Below are positions 11,103 to 21,791 of a stretch of 64,000 nucleotides of DNA, one piece after another. Made by a program: the position numbers and the translations under genes. The notes beneath the pieces were generated by a model. It was not told where the DNA came from. It worked only from the letters and a program-made list of their open reading frames with translations, and did no database searches. Positions within the stretch are counted from its first letter, which is position 1. The number at the start of each line of letters is the position of its first letter. The DNA comes from Neoconidiobolus thromboides FSU 785 (taxonomy: Eukaryota; Entomophthoromycota; Entomophthoromycetes; Entomophthorales; Neoconidiobolaceae): contig MU626275.1 of NCBI GenBank assembly GCA_025603075.1, positions 62,001-126,000 on the forward strand, read 5' to 3'.

Positions 11103-11729
11103 ATGTATTGCGATAATAGCATCTATAAAAAGAGTTACGATGACACTCAGTGTAAAACTTCCAGTGATTTTAGGATCAACTTTGATGCAGGTGTTTTCAA
11201 TGGAATAAAAGTAAAAACTATTAATGGAGATGAAATATTATTAAGTGATACATGGAAAAATAGGCCAGTAATTTTAAAGGTTTTAGCAAGTTTAGGATGT
11301 GCTTTATGTAAATATGATGCAAAAGTATTTTCTGAGTTACAACCTTTATTTGAGCATCACAATGTTGGATTAGTTGCAGTAGTATTTGAAGATGTAGATC
11401 TATACTCTTTTTTGAGCTCTGGATATTGGACTTGGGATATTTATCTTGACCCAGAACGAGATGTTTACAAAACTGTGGAGTTGACTAAAGTATCAAGGTT
11501 GTATCAACTAAAACTATTAACATATATCATATATAAAGGTCAAAAGCCAAACATAAGTGGTGGTTTGAGACAACTAGATGGAACGTTTGGAATTTATCCC
11601 AACAATAAAGAGGTTCGTAGCTTCAGGCCTAAAAAAGCTGCCATGCATCCTAGTTTTAAAGAAATATACTCATTAGTTGGTGATGGTCTAGAAGATACTG
11701 AAGAACAGCTTCCTTCTAAATATATATAG
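11103..11729 (+). CDS. Peroxiredoxin-like 2 protein, copy B
   Basis: PRXL2-family protein of 208 aa from the ATG at 11103. The frame stays open back to an ATG at 10959 inside a fold-back element, but homology starts at MYC, as in copy A, so 11103 is preferred. Active site GCALCKYDA (C66, C69) is intact. Bases 11200-11459 are identical to 13027-13286 of copy C, whereas both flanks differ, which points to gene conversion. Outside the tract the protein is eroded: the second N-terminal Cys is lost, YKTVEL replaces YKAA(G/K)L, GGDP is altered, and it stops at PSKYI without the Ser-rich tail. It may be functional or degenerating. Confidence 0.8.
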   Translation: MYCDNSIYKKSYDDTQCKTSSDFRINFDAGVFNGIKVKTINGDEILLSDTWKNRPVILKVLASLGCALCKYDAKVFSELQPLFEHHNVGLVAVVFEDVDLYSFLSSGYWTWDIYLDPERDVYKTVELTKVSRLYQLKLLTYIIYKGQKPNISGGLRQLDGTFGIYPNNKEVRSFRPKKAAMHPSFKEIYSLVGDGLEDTEEQLPSKYI

Positions 11730-12422
11730 TATCAAGAAAAACCAAAAAACAGCGCCACCAAACCGAATTTAATGCTATCCACGGATCAATATTGTCTATA
11801 GATTAACATATTCAATATGTTTATTGTTAATAGAGAATATTCAATAACGAAATCATAGCAAATCATTCTGTATATCATATTATACGTTCTTGACATATGC
11901 CGCTTCATATTTAATTAATTCTAATCTCACTTTTAAAGTTATATGATAAACTTAATTTCTTTTTATTGCTATTTTTTTATAAATCTAACATACAAAACTT
12001 AAATTTTGCCCAGCTCTATATACTTTACAAATTATATTATTGTAAAAAATAGGAATCCTTATTAAAAAACTTTATCATTAAAATATATATTCAAGTAAAC
12101 ATAGTGCAGTATTTAATATTCTAATATAATTCTAAAAACTATCAAGATCAAGGAAAAATTATAATTGGTGAAAAATAAGCTATGTGTTGGAGCCCAATAT
12201 TTAACTTTGCAATAATAATTTAAGTTAATTATTAGATAAATTGAATGGGGCTTCTTTAAACTGACAACAGACTCTCATCAACTATTTGAAGTATATTAGT
12301 TAATAAACTACTTAAGAGCTTAGATCTTTCAAAAACATAACGAAGTTAATAATAAATAGTCTAAAAAGCTTCGTTGTCAAATATCAAAAATGCTTTGATG
12401 TAGTGATTATAAATCGGTGATA
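11730..12422. other. Intergenic, no feature seen
   Basis: AT-rich spacer between PRXL2 copy B and fold-back copy 5. Confidence 0.5.
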
Positions 12423-12523
12423 TGGGGATGTTTTTTTTGGCTTCATTATTTTTTCGACTTAAAAAGTGCTATTTGAGTAGAATAATTGTTAGTAAAATTC
12501 TTAAATACAAAAATACATCCCCA
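12423..12523 (-). mobile_element. Fold-back MITE copy 5
   Basis: Ends TGGGGATG and ATCCCCA. Reverse orientation, TA at the left border; lies 364 bp upstream of PRXL2 copy C. Confidence 0.85.
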
Positions 12524-12791
12524 TGTTATTATATGGATTCCGATTTTAGTTCGGGATTGATTTTAAAATGAGAAGAAACTTTGAGAAATTATTTTTATTT
12601 TATCCTTGAAAATCATAAACAGGTAATATATATATTTGTATAATCATACTTAGCTCGAAAGGCTTTCATTTGAATTTATACTCCAATCATACTTCTGTCA
12701 TGATAGTTATGGTTCATTGTGATTAATCATTAATTGGAAAATAAATATTAAATACTAAATTATTAAATATCTACTATTGTTATTACTAAAC

Positions 12792-12798
12792 TGAGTCA
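12792..12798. promoter_or_regulatory. AP-1-like site TGAGTCA before PRXL2-C
   Basis: A single TGAGTCA heptamer lies 90 bp before the ATG of PRXL2 copy C. bZIP factors of the Gcn4/Yap1 class bind such sites. With one occurrence in AT-rich DNA it may be chance; I see no equivalent at the other paralogues. Confidence 0.25.
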
Positions 12799-12887
12799 AA
12801 TTAAAACTTAATGTGAGAACTCTACAACTAAAATTTATATAAAGTAAACTTTAGGATAAATTTTTCATTTTATTTTTAGTTATTAAT

Positions 12888-13652
12888 ATGTTTACCTACA
12901 GCAACCAAAGTTATTGCACGAAATGTCCCCAAAAAACAAGTATTCAATTTATGGATGATTTCTCTCCCACTCTCAACGAAAAGCGAAGGAATAGGAATGT
13001 TAGAAGGTTTGATGCAAGTATATTTGATGGAATAAAAGTAAAAACTATTAATGGAGATGAAATATTATTAAGTGATACATGGAAAAATAGGCCAGTAATT
13101 TTAAAGGTTTTAGCAAGTTTAGGATGTGCTTTATGTAAATATGATGCAAAAGTATTTTCTGAGTTACAACCTTTATTTGAGCATCACAATGTTGGATTAG
13201 TTGCAGTAGTATTTGAAGATGTAGATCTATACTCTTTTTTGAGCTCTGGATATTGGACTTGGGATATTTATCTTGACCCAGAACGAAATGTTTATAAGGC
13301 TGCTAAATTAACTAAAATATCAAGAGCATATCAGCTGAAAGCATTCTTCTCTAAACACATTTTAAAAATGGTAAGGTATATTAAGACTAAAGGGCTTAAA
13401 CTAAACATGAAAGCTGATCTTCGTCAACTTGGGGGAACGTTTTTAATTAATCCCAATAATGAAATAGTTTATAGTTTTAGACCCAAAGAGCTTGCGATAT
13501 ATCCTAGTATTAAGGAGATATACTCATTAGTTGGAGGTGACCCAGGGGAAATTGATGAACAACTCCCTGAAGAATATGTTTATACACAGAAAAAATTAGA
13601 AGAAAAATCTATCAGCTCAAGTTCCATCCTAACTGCAGGTTCTTACAATTGA
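12888..13652 (+). CDS. Peroxiredoxin-like 2 protein, copy C
   Basis: Intronless 254 aa PRXL2-family protein. Active site GCALCKYDA (C80, C83); N-terminal CxxC at C10/C13 (SYCTKC), slightly further in than in copies A, E and F; VFEDVDLYSFLSSGYW and RQLGGTFLIN follow. The C-terminus has the complete IGGDP-like stretch (VGGDPGEIDEQLPEEYVYT) and a Ser-rich tail, so this is the likely donor of the 260 bp tract shared with copy B. Fold-back elements lie 364 bp upstream and 165 bp downstream. Redox role inferred from the fold; substrate unknown. Confidence 0.9.
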   Translation: MFTYSNQSYCTKCPQKTSIQFMDDFSPTLNEKRRNRNVRRFDASIFDGIKVKTINGDEILLSDTWKNRPVILKVLASLGCALCKYDAKVFSELQPLFEHHNVGLVAVVFEDVDLYSFLSSGYWTWDIYLDPERNVYKAAKLTKISRAYQLKAFFSKHILKMVRYIKTKGLKLNMKADLRQLGGTFLINPNNEIVYSFRPKELAIYPSIKEIYSLVGGDPGEIDEQLPEEYVYTQKKLEEKSISSSSILTAGSYN

Positions 13653-13817
13653 TTTTGTTATATTGTAAATTTCCACTATTCCACTCTAAATATTAGTTAC
13701 TGCAATTTTTTCCAAAATGTTTTTCCTTTTTATTAAATGTTATTTTGTACTTATTTATGTATATAGAGTAAATTTATTTTTATAGTTATACTTTATTTCA
13801 ATAAAGTCATTAACATA

Positions 13818-13914
13818 TGGGGATGTATTTTTTTGAAGAATTTTACTAACAATCTTTCCACTCAAATAGCGCTTAAGAAATGGAAAAAGTAATGAAATCA
13901 AAAAAACATCTCCA
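13818..13914 (+). mobile_element. Fold-back MITE copy 6
   Basis: Ends TGGGGATGTATTTTTTTG and AACATCTCCA, TA borders, forward orientation. Central GAAG deletion relative to the consensus. Confidence 0.85.
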
Positions 13915-14572
13915 TATATTTAAGCTTTTAGCCTATAGTGCTTGCTTTTTATTTAATATATCATTAAATATAAATACTTATTGTTTAGTAAACTTGGTCT
14001 GCATTTTGTAATTTCCAAATAGATATAAATTCAAAGTAGGCTTATAGAAGCTTAAATTAATATGTGACTTTACCTAATAATAACATTGGCTTTAGGATTT
14101 ATTAATGTTCGCAAATAAATCTTAATAAAATCATTAAAATCATTAAAATTACAAAATAAAAGCTTAAAATGATATATGAAAATACCTAATAATAGTAATA
14201 GCTTATTTTAATTAATTAATTTATTAATGTTTGCAAACAAATTTTGTTGAAGTAATTAAACTATAGAATAAAATCTAACATTCAAAGTAGGAATAACAAA
14301 TATTATTCGTCCATAGTGAGTATTTAATACTTATATAAAACAAGATGTCAATACTATTATAGTATCTTTTATCTTTGACATTTGCTTAATAACATACTAT
14401 TTTTGATCATTTAGGTGTTTTTTAATAAATTGTACATTCCTAGATTTATTTTACATTTAATTTTAATACAACATAATGTAAGCCCTACGCAACATCTTTA
14501 CAAATAACAATAAAATAGATTAATAAAAATTCGATTATTTCAAAACTTTCAAATAAAGTTTGAGGAAACATT
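13915..14572. other. Intergenic, no feature seen
   Basis: AT-rich spacer. Two loosely repeated stretches (around 14035-14105 and 14160-14230, each with AGCTTAAA...TATG...CCTAATAATA) look like a local duplication. Confidence 0.35.
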
Positions 14573-14672
14573 TGAGAGTGTTTTTTTGACTTCATTATTT
14601 TTTCCATTTTTTAAGCGCTATTTAAGCGGAAAATTTGTTAGTAAAATTTTTAAACACAAAAATACATCCCCA
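14573..14672 (-). mobile_element. Fold-back MITE copy 7
   Basis: Ends TGAGAGTG and ATCCCCA, reverse orientation. The central palindromic words AAGCGCT and AAGCGG are kept. Confidence 0.85.
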
Positions 14673-15514
14673 TTTGGTAAATTTTATTCCAATTTTATAA
14701 CTAATTTAATTTAATTTTTATATTGAACACATTGAAATAAGCCTTAAATAAAAAAGAATATACGGAAATAAAAGATTTATATTTTCTTTTCTTTCAAAGC
14801 ATCGAACTTTTTATAAAAACTTAAAAAGTTAGTTATCACTAAGTTTTTAAAATCCATAATTTTAGTTATTTGTTTTATTTTTATTCTTATTTTTATTTTT
14901 AATTATAAGACAATTTATGAATCTTTTTTAAAATTGATAAATTATTGAGACTTATTATTTGAAAACATCTGATTCAATTTACAGTATTTTGAGTTTACTT
15001 GATTGATCTTATTTAATATAACATAATACAATATAATGCATACACTATATGTAAAATTCATAAATGTGGTGCTGTACTTACTAAAATTGAGTTTGGCTTG
15101 CTTGTTTCGTTTTTTTACTATATATTTTATACAGTCATTTAGAATAAAGCTATAATTAACATAGTTAATATATAGTTAAATATATCAATATAAAAATTAT
15201 TTGTAAGATTACATTTATAGATTAACTTAAATAAACTTGGTAACTTTAAAACGATAGACTTTGAAATACAAACTCTGATTATGGCTGAAAGGCTAAAAGA
15301 AACATTGTAGTTATAAAATAAAATTTTAAATATTGATCAACATGCTTTTTTGAGCAATATAAAAAACTTTTTATGACGTTATATTTTTATGTGAAATACA
15401 TGAGATTTAATTCAAAGTTTGAAAATATTACTACAGTAATAGATGATAGCTAAAGTTACAATAGCATTTATTATGAAAACCAGAACATGAAGAATCACAG
15501 TAAAGTAGGATTTG
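14673..15514. other. Intergenic, no feature seen
   Basis: AT-rich DNA between fold-back copy 7 and the 3' end of the PQ-loop gene. Confidence 0.5.
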
Positions 15515-16612
15515 TTAGGGAGTAGATTGATAATTTGGGTTAGTTGTATGAATTTTAAGTTGAATAGGGGTGGAGGCAAGGTTAGTATCTGAAGAGAAGG
15601 AAGGTTTATAAGAGCTATCATCTGAAAAGAAGGAGTTAACATTGTGCTCGTTTATTAATGTGTTTTTATTAGCAATATTCCAAGGCTTTGGTGTTTCGTC
15701 AGTTTTACCATCTTCAATTTGATTTAGCATTCTTTCAGTTTCAATTGAATTAGTGACATTGCTTCTTGAATACAATATAAATTGATAAAACAGTATACCA
15801 TCTGCCCACATTGTTCCTGCACTTCCTATTATAAAGGGTAATGAAGGGTACAATAATTCTAATTGAAATTTGGCTCTTAATATAATTGATAATGAATAAG
15901 TTAAATTTCCGAAAAAAGCAAATAGAAACAAATTTAAACTAAGCCCTTCTACAGATTTTCTTTTAAAATTCTTGACAATTTGTGGGAATCGACTTAAAAC
16001 ATATAGAAAAGTACATGTCCATGATATTATTACACCAATGTTATATGAGGCCTTATTAGTGATTTGTAATAATATTACTGGTGGAATATTAGGTAATGGG
16101 GATAAATCGTAGAATTGGAAATAAATGACTGTTAATGTAATAAATGATAGCCCTACACCTAATATTACATTACGCTTCATTGCATTATTATATACTATTC
16201 TACGTGGTATTAAACTTCTTAATAGTGTTGGGCATCCTTGATGATTATTGTACCTTGGATGACTGTCTTTATTATAAAAATAATTGTAATAAATACATTG
16301 TATAACAGTTAATATGTCCATTAGAACAAAGTAAGCAGCCAAATAAATTTGAAATGGCAATTGATCAGTTAAAATACCACCTACTAAATTTGTAGAATCG
16401 CCTAAAAACCATATCGTCAAAAATGAATAACTTAATGATTCTACCGATTTTCTACAGTAATTTTCCCATAGCTGTGGAAACAATACATTAATCCAAAAAC
16501 ATATCGATATATATCCTAATATTATACTAAGCCCATCCATCGAATCATAAGCACATTCTTTAAATATATTATAAAATATAGGTATAAAGTTGGGTTGACA
16601 AACTGAAGCCAT
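15515..16612 (-). CDS. PQ-loop vacuolar amino-acid transporter (Ypq/PQLC2-like)
   Basis: Single-exon gene for 365 aa with about seven hydrophobic segments and two PQ-loop repeats: FPQLWENYCRKSVESLS (PQ at 46-47) and FPQIVKNFKRKSVEGLS (PQ at 210-211), the second followed by FFGNLTYSLSII. This arrangement is that of the Ypq1-3/Rtc2 (human PQLC2) family, which exports basic amino acids from the vacuole or lysosome; localisation and substrate here are by family. The region between the repeats is His/Tyr/Asn-rich and the C-terminal ~90 residues are hydrophilic and disordered-looking. Upstream start MASVCQ fits the family's short luminal N-terminus. No neighbour suggests a more specific role. Confidence 0.85.
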   Translation of the reverse strand: MASVCQPNFIPIFYNIFKECAYDSMDGLSIILGYISICFWINVLFPQLWENYCRKSVESLSYSFLTIWFLGDSTNLVGGILTDQLPFQIYLAAYFVLMDILTVIQCIYYNYFYNKDSHPRYNNHQGCPTLLRSLIPRRIVYNNAMKRNVILGVGLSFITLTVIYFQFYDLSPLPNIPPVILLQITNKASYNIGVIISWTCTFLYVLSRFPQIVKNFKRKSVEGLSLNLFLFAFFGNLTYSLSIILRAKFQLELLYPSLPFIIGSAGTMWADGILFYQFILYSRSNVTNSIETERMLNQIEDGKTDETPKPWNIANKNTLINEHNVNSFFSDDSSYKPSFSSDTNLASTPIQLKIHTTNPNYQSTP

Positions 16613-18148
16613 TGTAAATTGTTTATGATTGTAAAATAAGTTTAAAAAAGATCTAAGGATATTAACTAATAAAAATGTTAAATACGCGGTCTAGAATATA
16701 TATCGAATATAACTCTAAAATTTAAATAAAAAAATAATCTTAAAACTTTTTAATTAAATCTCCTTTATTTTGTTTATATACTCCAAGTTATGATTTTTTT
16801 TATAAGTAACAGTTATCAGGTTGGGTGGAAAAAATTAATATTACTGGTGAGTCATATTGATCCATGCCTTTTAATTTCCTTTTTTGTGTTAATCAGATGA
16901 TCTATAACTAATTGATTGAAATTTCGAATAGAGCTCAGATCATTTAACTATACAATTAAGCCATCTTTAAAATATGGTATTAAGCTTACAAATTGGTTTT
17001 ATTAACAACAAACTTTGTATTATGATATATAGTAACTGTAGATGGCTTAAAGAAATATAAATAATTTTGAATAAATTATGGCAAATTTTGACTCAGATAA
17101 ATAGAATTGATTGGTTAATTAATTAAATTTTGATTAAATTTTTTCAAATTGCTCCAATTAAAGCAATTCTTATTATAATGAGGATTTGAAAGTTATCTGG
17201 TCTTTTACTATATTAAGTCTTGCTCTAGTTATCTTACATACTAAGTAAAGCCCTTAAGGAAAGGAGATAAAGATCAGGCTAATGATCAGGTCAAATGTGA
17301 ATTTACTAAGCTTTCTTGTTTGACAGTCCTAACTTTTTTGTGAGTGATACCAAATATTTAAAATGTTTTATTTGTTTATTAATACATTTAATTAGGTTAA
17401 ATCTGATAGTTATAATATAATCATGATATTATCAATAAAATCACCAGTTAACTATTCCTACTTTCATTTTAAGCTTACATTAAAGCCATCAAACAAATAT
17501 TTACTTAAATTATAATTTTATAATAATTAAATAATTAGCGTATCCATTTTGTCATTTATTTTTACCTCTCTTCTTGATTCCCTTTAACTTTAAACAGTAA
17601 AGTAAAATTGAGTATTTTTTAAATGTTCCCACGCTCTATAGACCAGTACTCTAATTATAATACCAGGTTTCAGTTTTAAGAAAGTTCTTTAAAAAATCAA
17701 GCCTCTCTTTTTATATCCTAAAACCTCTCAATTTTAGCCCTTTATAAATCATGAATTAAAATCAGCGAGTTTTTATTTACTGATATTTGATTGACTTCAG
17801 TAAATTTAAAATATCATTTATCAGTAAGTCAAATTTAACTTAAGATTAAGCAATAATTATACTATTATATTTAAATCAAATAGTTAAAATGAAAATTATT
17901 AATTGATTTAACAAAATAATAAATTTTTATATTAGCTTTATATTATCTAATTTTAATGACTAAAAATAACGCAGCTATAGCTAGCATAGAAGAAAGAAAC
18001 AAAGAAAGAAATACAAGTCTTTTCAAAGCTATAAGCCCTTGTAAGAAAAAGTTATAGCAACTGCAAAATAAAGAAAGCTCCACTTTTGAAGCATTGATTG
18101 ATAAAAATAATAAAGGGAAGCGAAATGGTACCGCTAATAAGAATAAAT
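16613..18148. other. Intergenic, weak broken ORF at right end
   Basis: Mostly featureless AT-rich DNA. At 17956-18174 the plus strand reads a 72-codon frame with a single internal TAG (MTKNNAAIASIEERN..., ending HLNSDS), which overlaps the 3' end of the DUF1636 gene in antisense. It could be a pseudogene fragment or chance. Confidence 0.3.
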
Positions 18149-18927
18149 TTAAGCATTTGAATAGTGATTCTTAGGTGGAACACGGGAGGTAATAGTGGCC
18201 TTTAAAGTATCAGGCCTGGTCTTGTTTTTTGAATAACCATCTTCTGATTCAATATAGTATGCTGAAAAATCCAGAATATCATCTACTATTTTAGGATTAT
18301 CTTGATTAAGTTTGGCAAATTGATAAGCAAACTTGGTATCAGGGCCGTTTAAAGCAATAGCATTACCTTGTTCACAAACTGAGAGACAACGAGTAGGTCT
18401 TATCTCAAATTTTTTACGGAATTTCCTTGTTGGACTATTAGGTTTGCCGTGGGCTTTAACCAATTTATGATACAATATTTCTCCACTTTTAAGTTTAACT
18501 CCTTCTTTTTCTTTATCTGCTACTAATTCTTCCATGTCTTGATCTATGATTTTATTTTCAGGGTGTTCTAATTTACAATCTATTAAACTTCCGCAATTCG
18601 TTTCTTTGTAAGTGCATCTCATACACACAAATAAAACATGTCTATCCTTTAATTCTTTTTCTAATTCATTCTCTCTTATTTCTTCTTCTTTACTATCTTC
18701 ATCTTTTCCAATTATTATATCTGGTTTTCCATTCCCTTTTTCAATTTCCTAAAATCGAATGTTATAAAACTAAATATGAAATAATAAAATCTTACCTTTG
18801 GTTTAATTGAGTAAGTTTTTCTAAATTCCCTAATCTTTAAATCCAAAATAATTGTAGCGCCAATAGCAAATCCACCAAAAATAATAGCAGGTAGAAAGTT
18901 GGTTATTGATATATCCTTCAAAGCCAT
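18149..18927 (-). CDS. Membrane-anchored DUF1636 metal-binding-type protein
   Basis: Two exons (18796-18927 and 18149-18748, 47 nt intron GTAAG...TTTTAG) give 243 aa. Residues 10-30 form one membrane segment (NFLPAIIFGGFAIGATIILD). After a charged linker comes a domain resembling DUF1636: VLFVCMRCTYKE (C86, C89, then C96, C102), RPTRCLSVCEQGNAIAL (C165, C169), a YYIESEDGYS stretch and a final ITSRVPP. In bacteria this family is a predicted 2Fe-2S/metal-binding protein often found near cobalamin genes. The fusion to a membrane anchor suggests an organelle-membrane protein, perhaps mitochondrial, but that is inference. Function unknown. Confidence 0.7.
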
Positions 18928-19647
18928 TTTAGTTGTTTATATTTAACGATGAGAGAGATAAAATAGATAAATTCTGGATTTTATCAGATGAGTTATCAGA
19001 TAAATGATATCATTCTTTAGCTACTTAAGCTCAGTCAACTATTGGCTAAATTTTAATATTAATTATGAGTAAACTATGAGAACAGGTCTATTTTGTCAAA
19101 TAAATTTAATATTAAATCCTCATGAATATTTTTTTTGTACCCTTATCTGATAATGATACAGTCAATCATAAGAATATTGAGTAAACCCTTTTAATATAAA
19201 AAAGTCGACAATATTCATTATATACCGATAAGGCTGATAAGTAAAATAGTTTAAAAAGAAAACAATAATAATAATATTGAAGTAGTAATCCAACAAATCA
19301 AACTTTTAAATGAAATGTAATTAATTTCGATAATGTTACTATTATAGGGCATTATGGCTTAATAGTTAAATTATTGCTTATATTGAAAGAATATTTTGAA
19401 AAATGCAAGTTCATTTTCAAAACTCAATATTATCAAAGTATAAATTCTTTGATTTAAAACCTTAATATTTAATTTGTAAAACGAAATTCTCAAAATTTAA
19501 ATAATAATAAAGTCATTAAAAAAGGTTTAGTAATTCTTATTATAAAAATAACAGATAAACTATTGTTATAGGATTATAAATTTGTGAAGCAACAAAATAC
19601 AAATTTAATACAGGGCTTTTGTTTTATAATATAGTTAGTATATTTTG
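18928..19647. other. Intergenic, no feature seen
   Basis: AT-rich DNA between the DUF1636 gene start and the lysozyme pseudogene. Confidence 0.5.
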
Positions 19648-20283
19648 CTACTTTCTAGCAAAAGTTTGAAGGTTAGTATAACTACCGTTAAAGTAATCTT
19701 GGTCACCAGGGTTTGGACCACTATCAGCATATTGCCAAAAAGTATGAAAGTACCAACCAGCTGGCAAAGCTCCGGGAGAGCTCGCCTAACGGGTAACCCA
19801 TAATGAATTAGTATTCCCAAAACTAGCATTATTACCAGTACATTGTTGCCACCAACTTGTAGTAGTATAAATTACTGGATATCTACTAGTTTTAGCACAA
19901 TAAGTGTTACTAAAACCTCGAATACAATCAAGTATAGCTGCTTAAGATAAATTTCTACAATCAGCTTCGAGATCAAGGGTATTAGATAAAGTTCTACCAT
20001 CATTACCCATTCCCCACCATTAGCTATAAAATAATTAGCTTAAGCAACACCAGAAGAGGATCTACGACGAGCAAAATGTCAAGCAAAATGAATTAAATCT
20101 ACATCTATTGTACCAGTATATCGAGAATTAAATTGAAGGTTTTTATAAGTAGTGCCTTTAGTAGCTTTAATACATACAAATTGAATTTCAATTAACATTG
20201 GGTTGAGAACTACCAACATCTATTCCTTTGGGATTTGCTGCTAATACTATCTTATTAAATATAGTAACGATAAACAATTTTAT
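19648..20283 (-). pseudogene. Secreted GH25 lysozyme, inactivated
   Basis: The minus strand reads, in broken frames, a glycoside hydrolase family 25 (Chalaropsis-type muramidase) protein: a hydrophobic leader KLFIVTIFNKIVLA, then NPKGIDVGSSQPN, IKATKGTTYKN, HFARR, a DLEADCR segment, YPVIYTTTSWWQQCTGN, ASSPGALPAGW, FWQYADSGPNPGDQDYFNGS and LQTFAR before a stop. The start codon is ATA. There are five in-frame stops (two TGA, two TAA, one TAG), and some codons are missing after the GIDVG segment. Two stops sit where homologues have Gln (CAA to TAA) and at least one where they have Trp (TGG to TGA). The family degrades bacterial peptidoglycan. Confidence 0.85.
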
Positions 20284-20366
20284 AATGTAAGATAAATGAG
20301 TGGTAAAAAAATGATGACATTCAATAGTAAATAAAAACTTTAAAGATAAGAGGATAATTTAATAAA

Positions 20367-20466
20367 TGAGGATGTTTTTTTGGCTTCATTATCTTTTCCA
20401 TCTTTTCAGCACTATTTGAGTGGAAAAATTACTAGTAAAATTCTTAAACACAAAAATACATTCCCA
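20367..20466 (-). mobile_element. Fold-back MITE copy 8
   Basis: Ends TGAGGATG and CATTCCCA, reverse orientation; the only copy within the central gene-rich block, 84 bp upstream of the broken lysozyme start. Confidence 0.85.
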
Positions 20467-21791
20467 AATATAAGTAATGTATGTTGGTCCTATTTATATT
20501 TTTATCAATATAAGACTTAGACATTTAAGTTGGGTAAGTCGTCGATTTGAAATTTTGTTTACCCTTTACTTATTTCTATCAACATTCTATTTTTTAGCTT
20601 GAGTAATGCAATGTATATTCTAAAATATTGATAATGAGGTTTAGTTTATTAAGTAATTGATACATGACAATAAGGAGCTTAAAAATAAAGCATACTTCAA
20701 TCAAGGAGGGAAATTAAATATTTCAATTAGTTGATAACTTGGTATCTAATTAAGATAGAATACATCTTATAAATCATAACAAGTTACACCAAATGTCATA
20801 ACCGTAATATTTTAATACCATCTCAATCTAGTTTATTGAGTAGCAAATTAAGAAATAAAGGATTTTTATTTTTATTTTAGAAAAATAAAAGTTCTTGATA
20901 AAAAATAGCATGACAAAATGTTCAATTGCTCATATTTGAATTCAAGTTAAAAAATAGTTTGTATATACACTATTTAATATTACTATTTTTTAGTCACATT
21001 TTGATTTTTTAAAATTTAAAATTCCAGCTCTACTTGGCCAAAAAAAATCCCAATTCCAACAATTTCAATTCAAATATATTTCACTATTTTTTTAAAATCA
21101 AATTAGTTTGTACTATGATATTAATTGAAATGATCCTATTCATGTTTTGGCTTTAAAGTGAGAGAGTGTTGATATTATGATTGATAATCCAAGCAAAACT
21201 GATATTATAAAAACATAAAATAGATAATGGAAGATTGATATTGATAGCAATGGACTGGGATAATAAGATAAAAATCCTAATATTCGATCAAGTTTTTATT
21301 ATTAAATAAGAGTGAATGATTGCTAATATTTTATTATTTAATGACGTTAATATAAAATTAAGTGGCTTAAGTTCTTTGAATTTCAATCAAAATTAAGATA
21401 TTAGAGATGATAAAGTTGTATTTACAAATAAAAACAATTCAACTTAATTTTAGAACATTATTAAATTGCAATTTCTTTATTAAATACATCTTTTTTTATA
21501 TTGAAATTCATTAACTAATAAATAAAACTATATATTTATTAAACTATTCCAGTTCTTAATTTTAATAATTTGTAGTAATAAATCTTTTTCTAAATTAATT
21601 GATCCTTTCTAATTTATACAATAAAGGATTTTTGAAATCAATTAATAAACCATTTCTAACTAGCATCATGGATAAAGATAAAGGAAATAAATCAAAATGA
21701 TAAGTACTAAAAAAATTATCTTAAAAAAGTATAAAAAAAGCTTAAAATTTAATTTTCAAGACAGTATTAGAACTCTTTCGTGGAGTCCAAT
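20467..21791. other. Intergenic, no feature seen
   Basis: About 1.3 kb of AT-rich DNA, no coding signal. Confidence 0.5.

Noticed and set aside
15412-15642. 76-codon minus-strand frame at the 3' end of the PQ-loop gene
   Set aside because: Other-frame overlap with the end of the transporter; no independent support.
17088-17094. TGACTCA heptamer in the 16.6-18.1 kb gap
   Set aside because: Not within a plausible promoter of any recognised gene.
19648-20283. Reassigned stop codons as explanation for the lysozyme frame
   Set aside because: All three stop codons occur in the frame and all three end other genes here; an internal deletion and a lost start also show it is a pseudogene.
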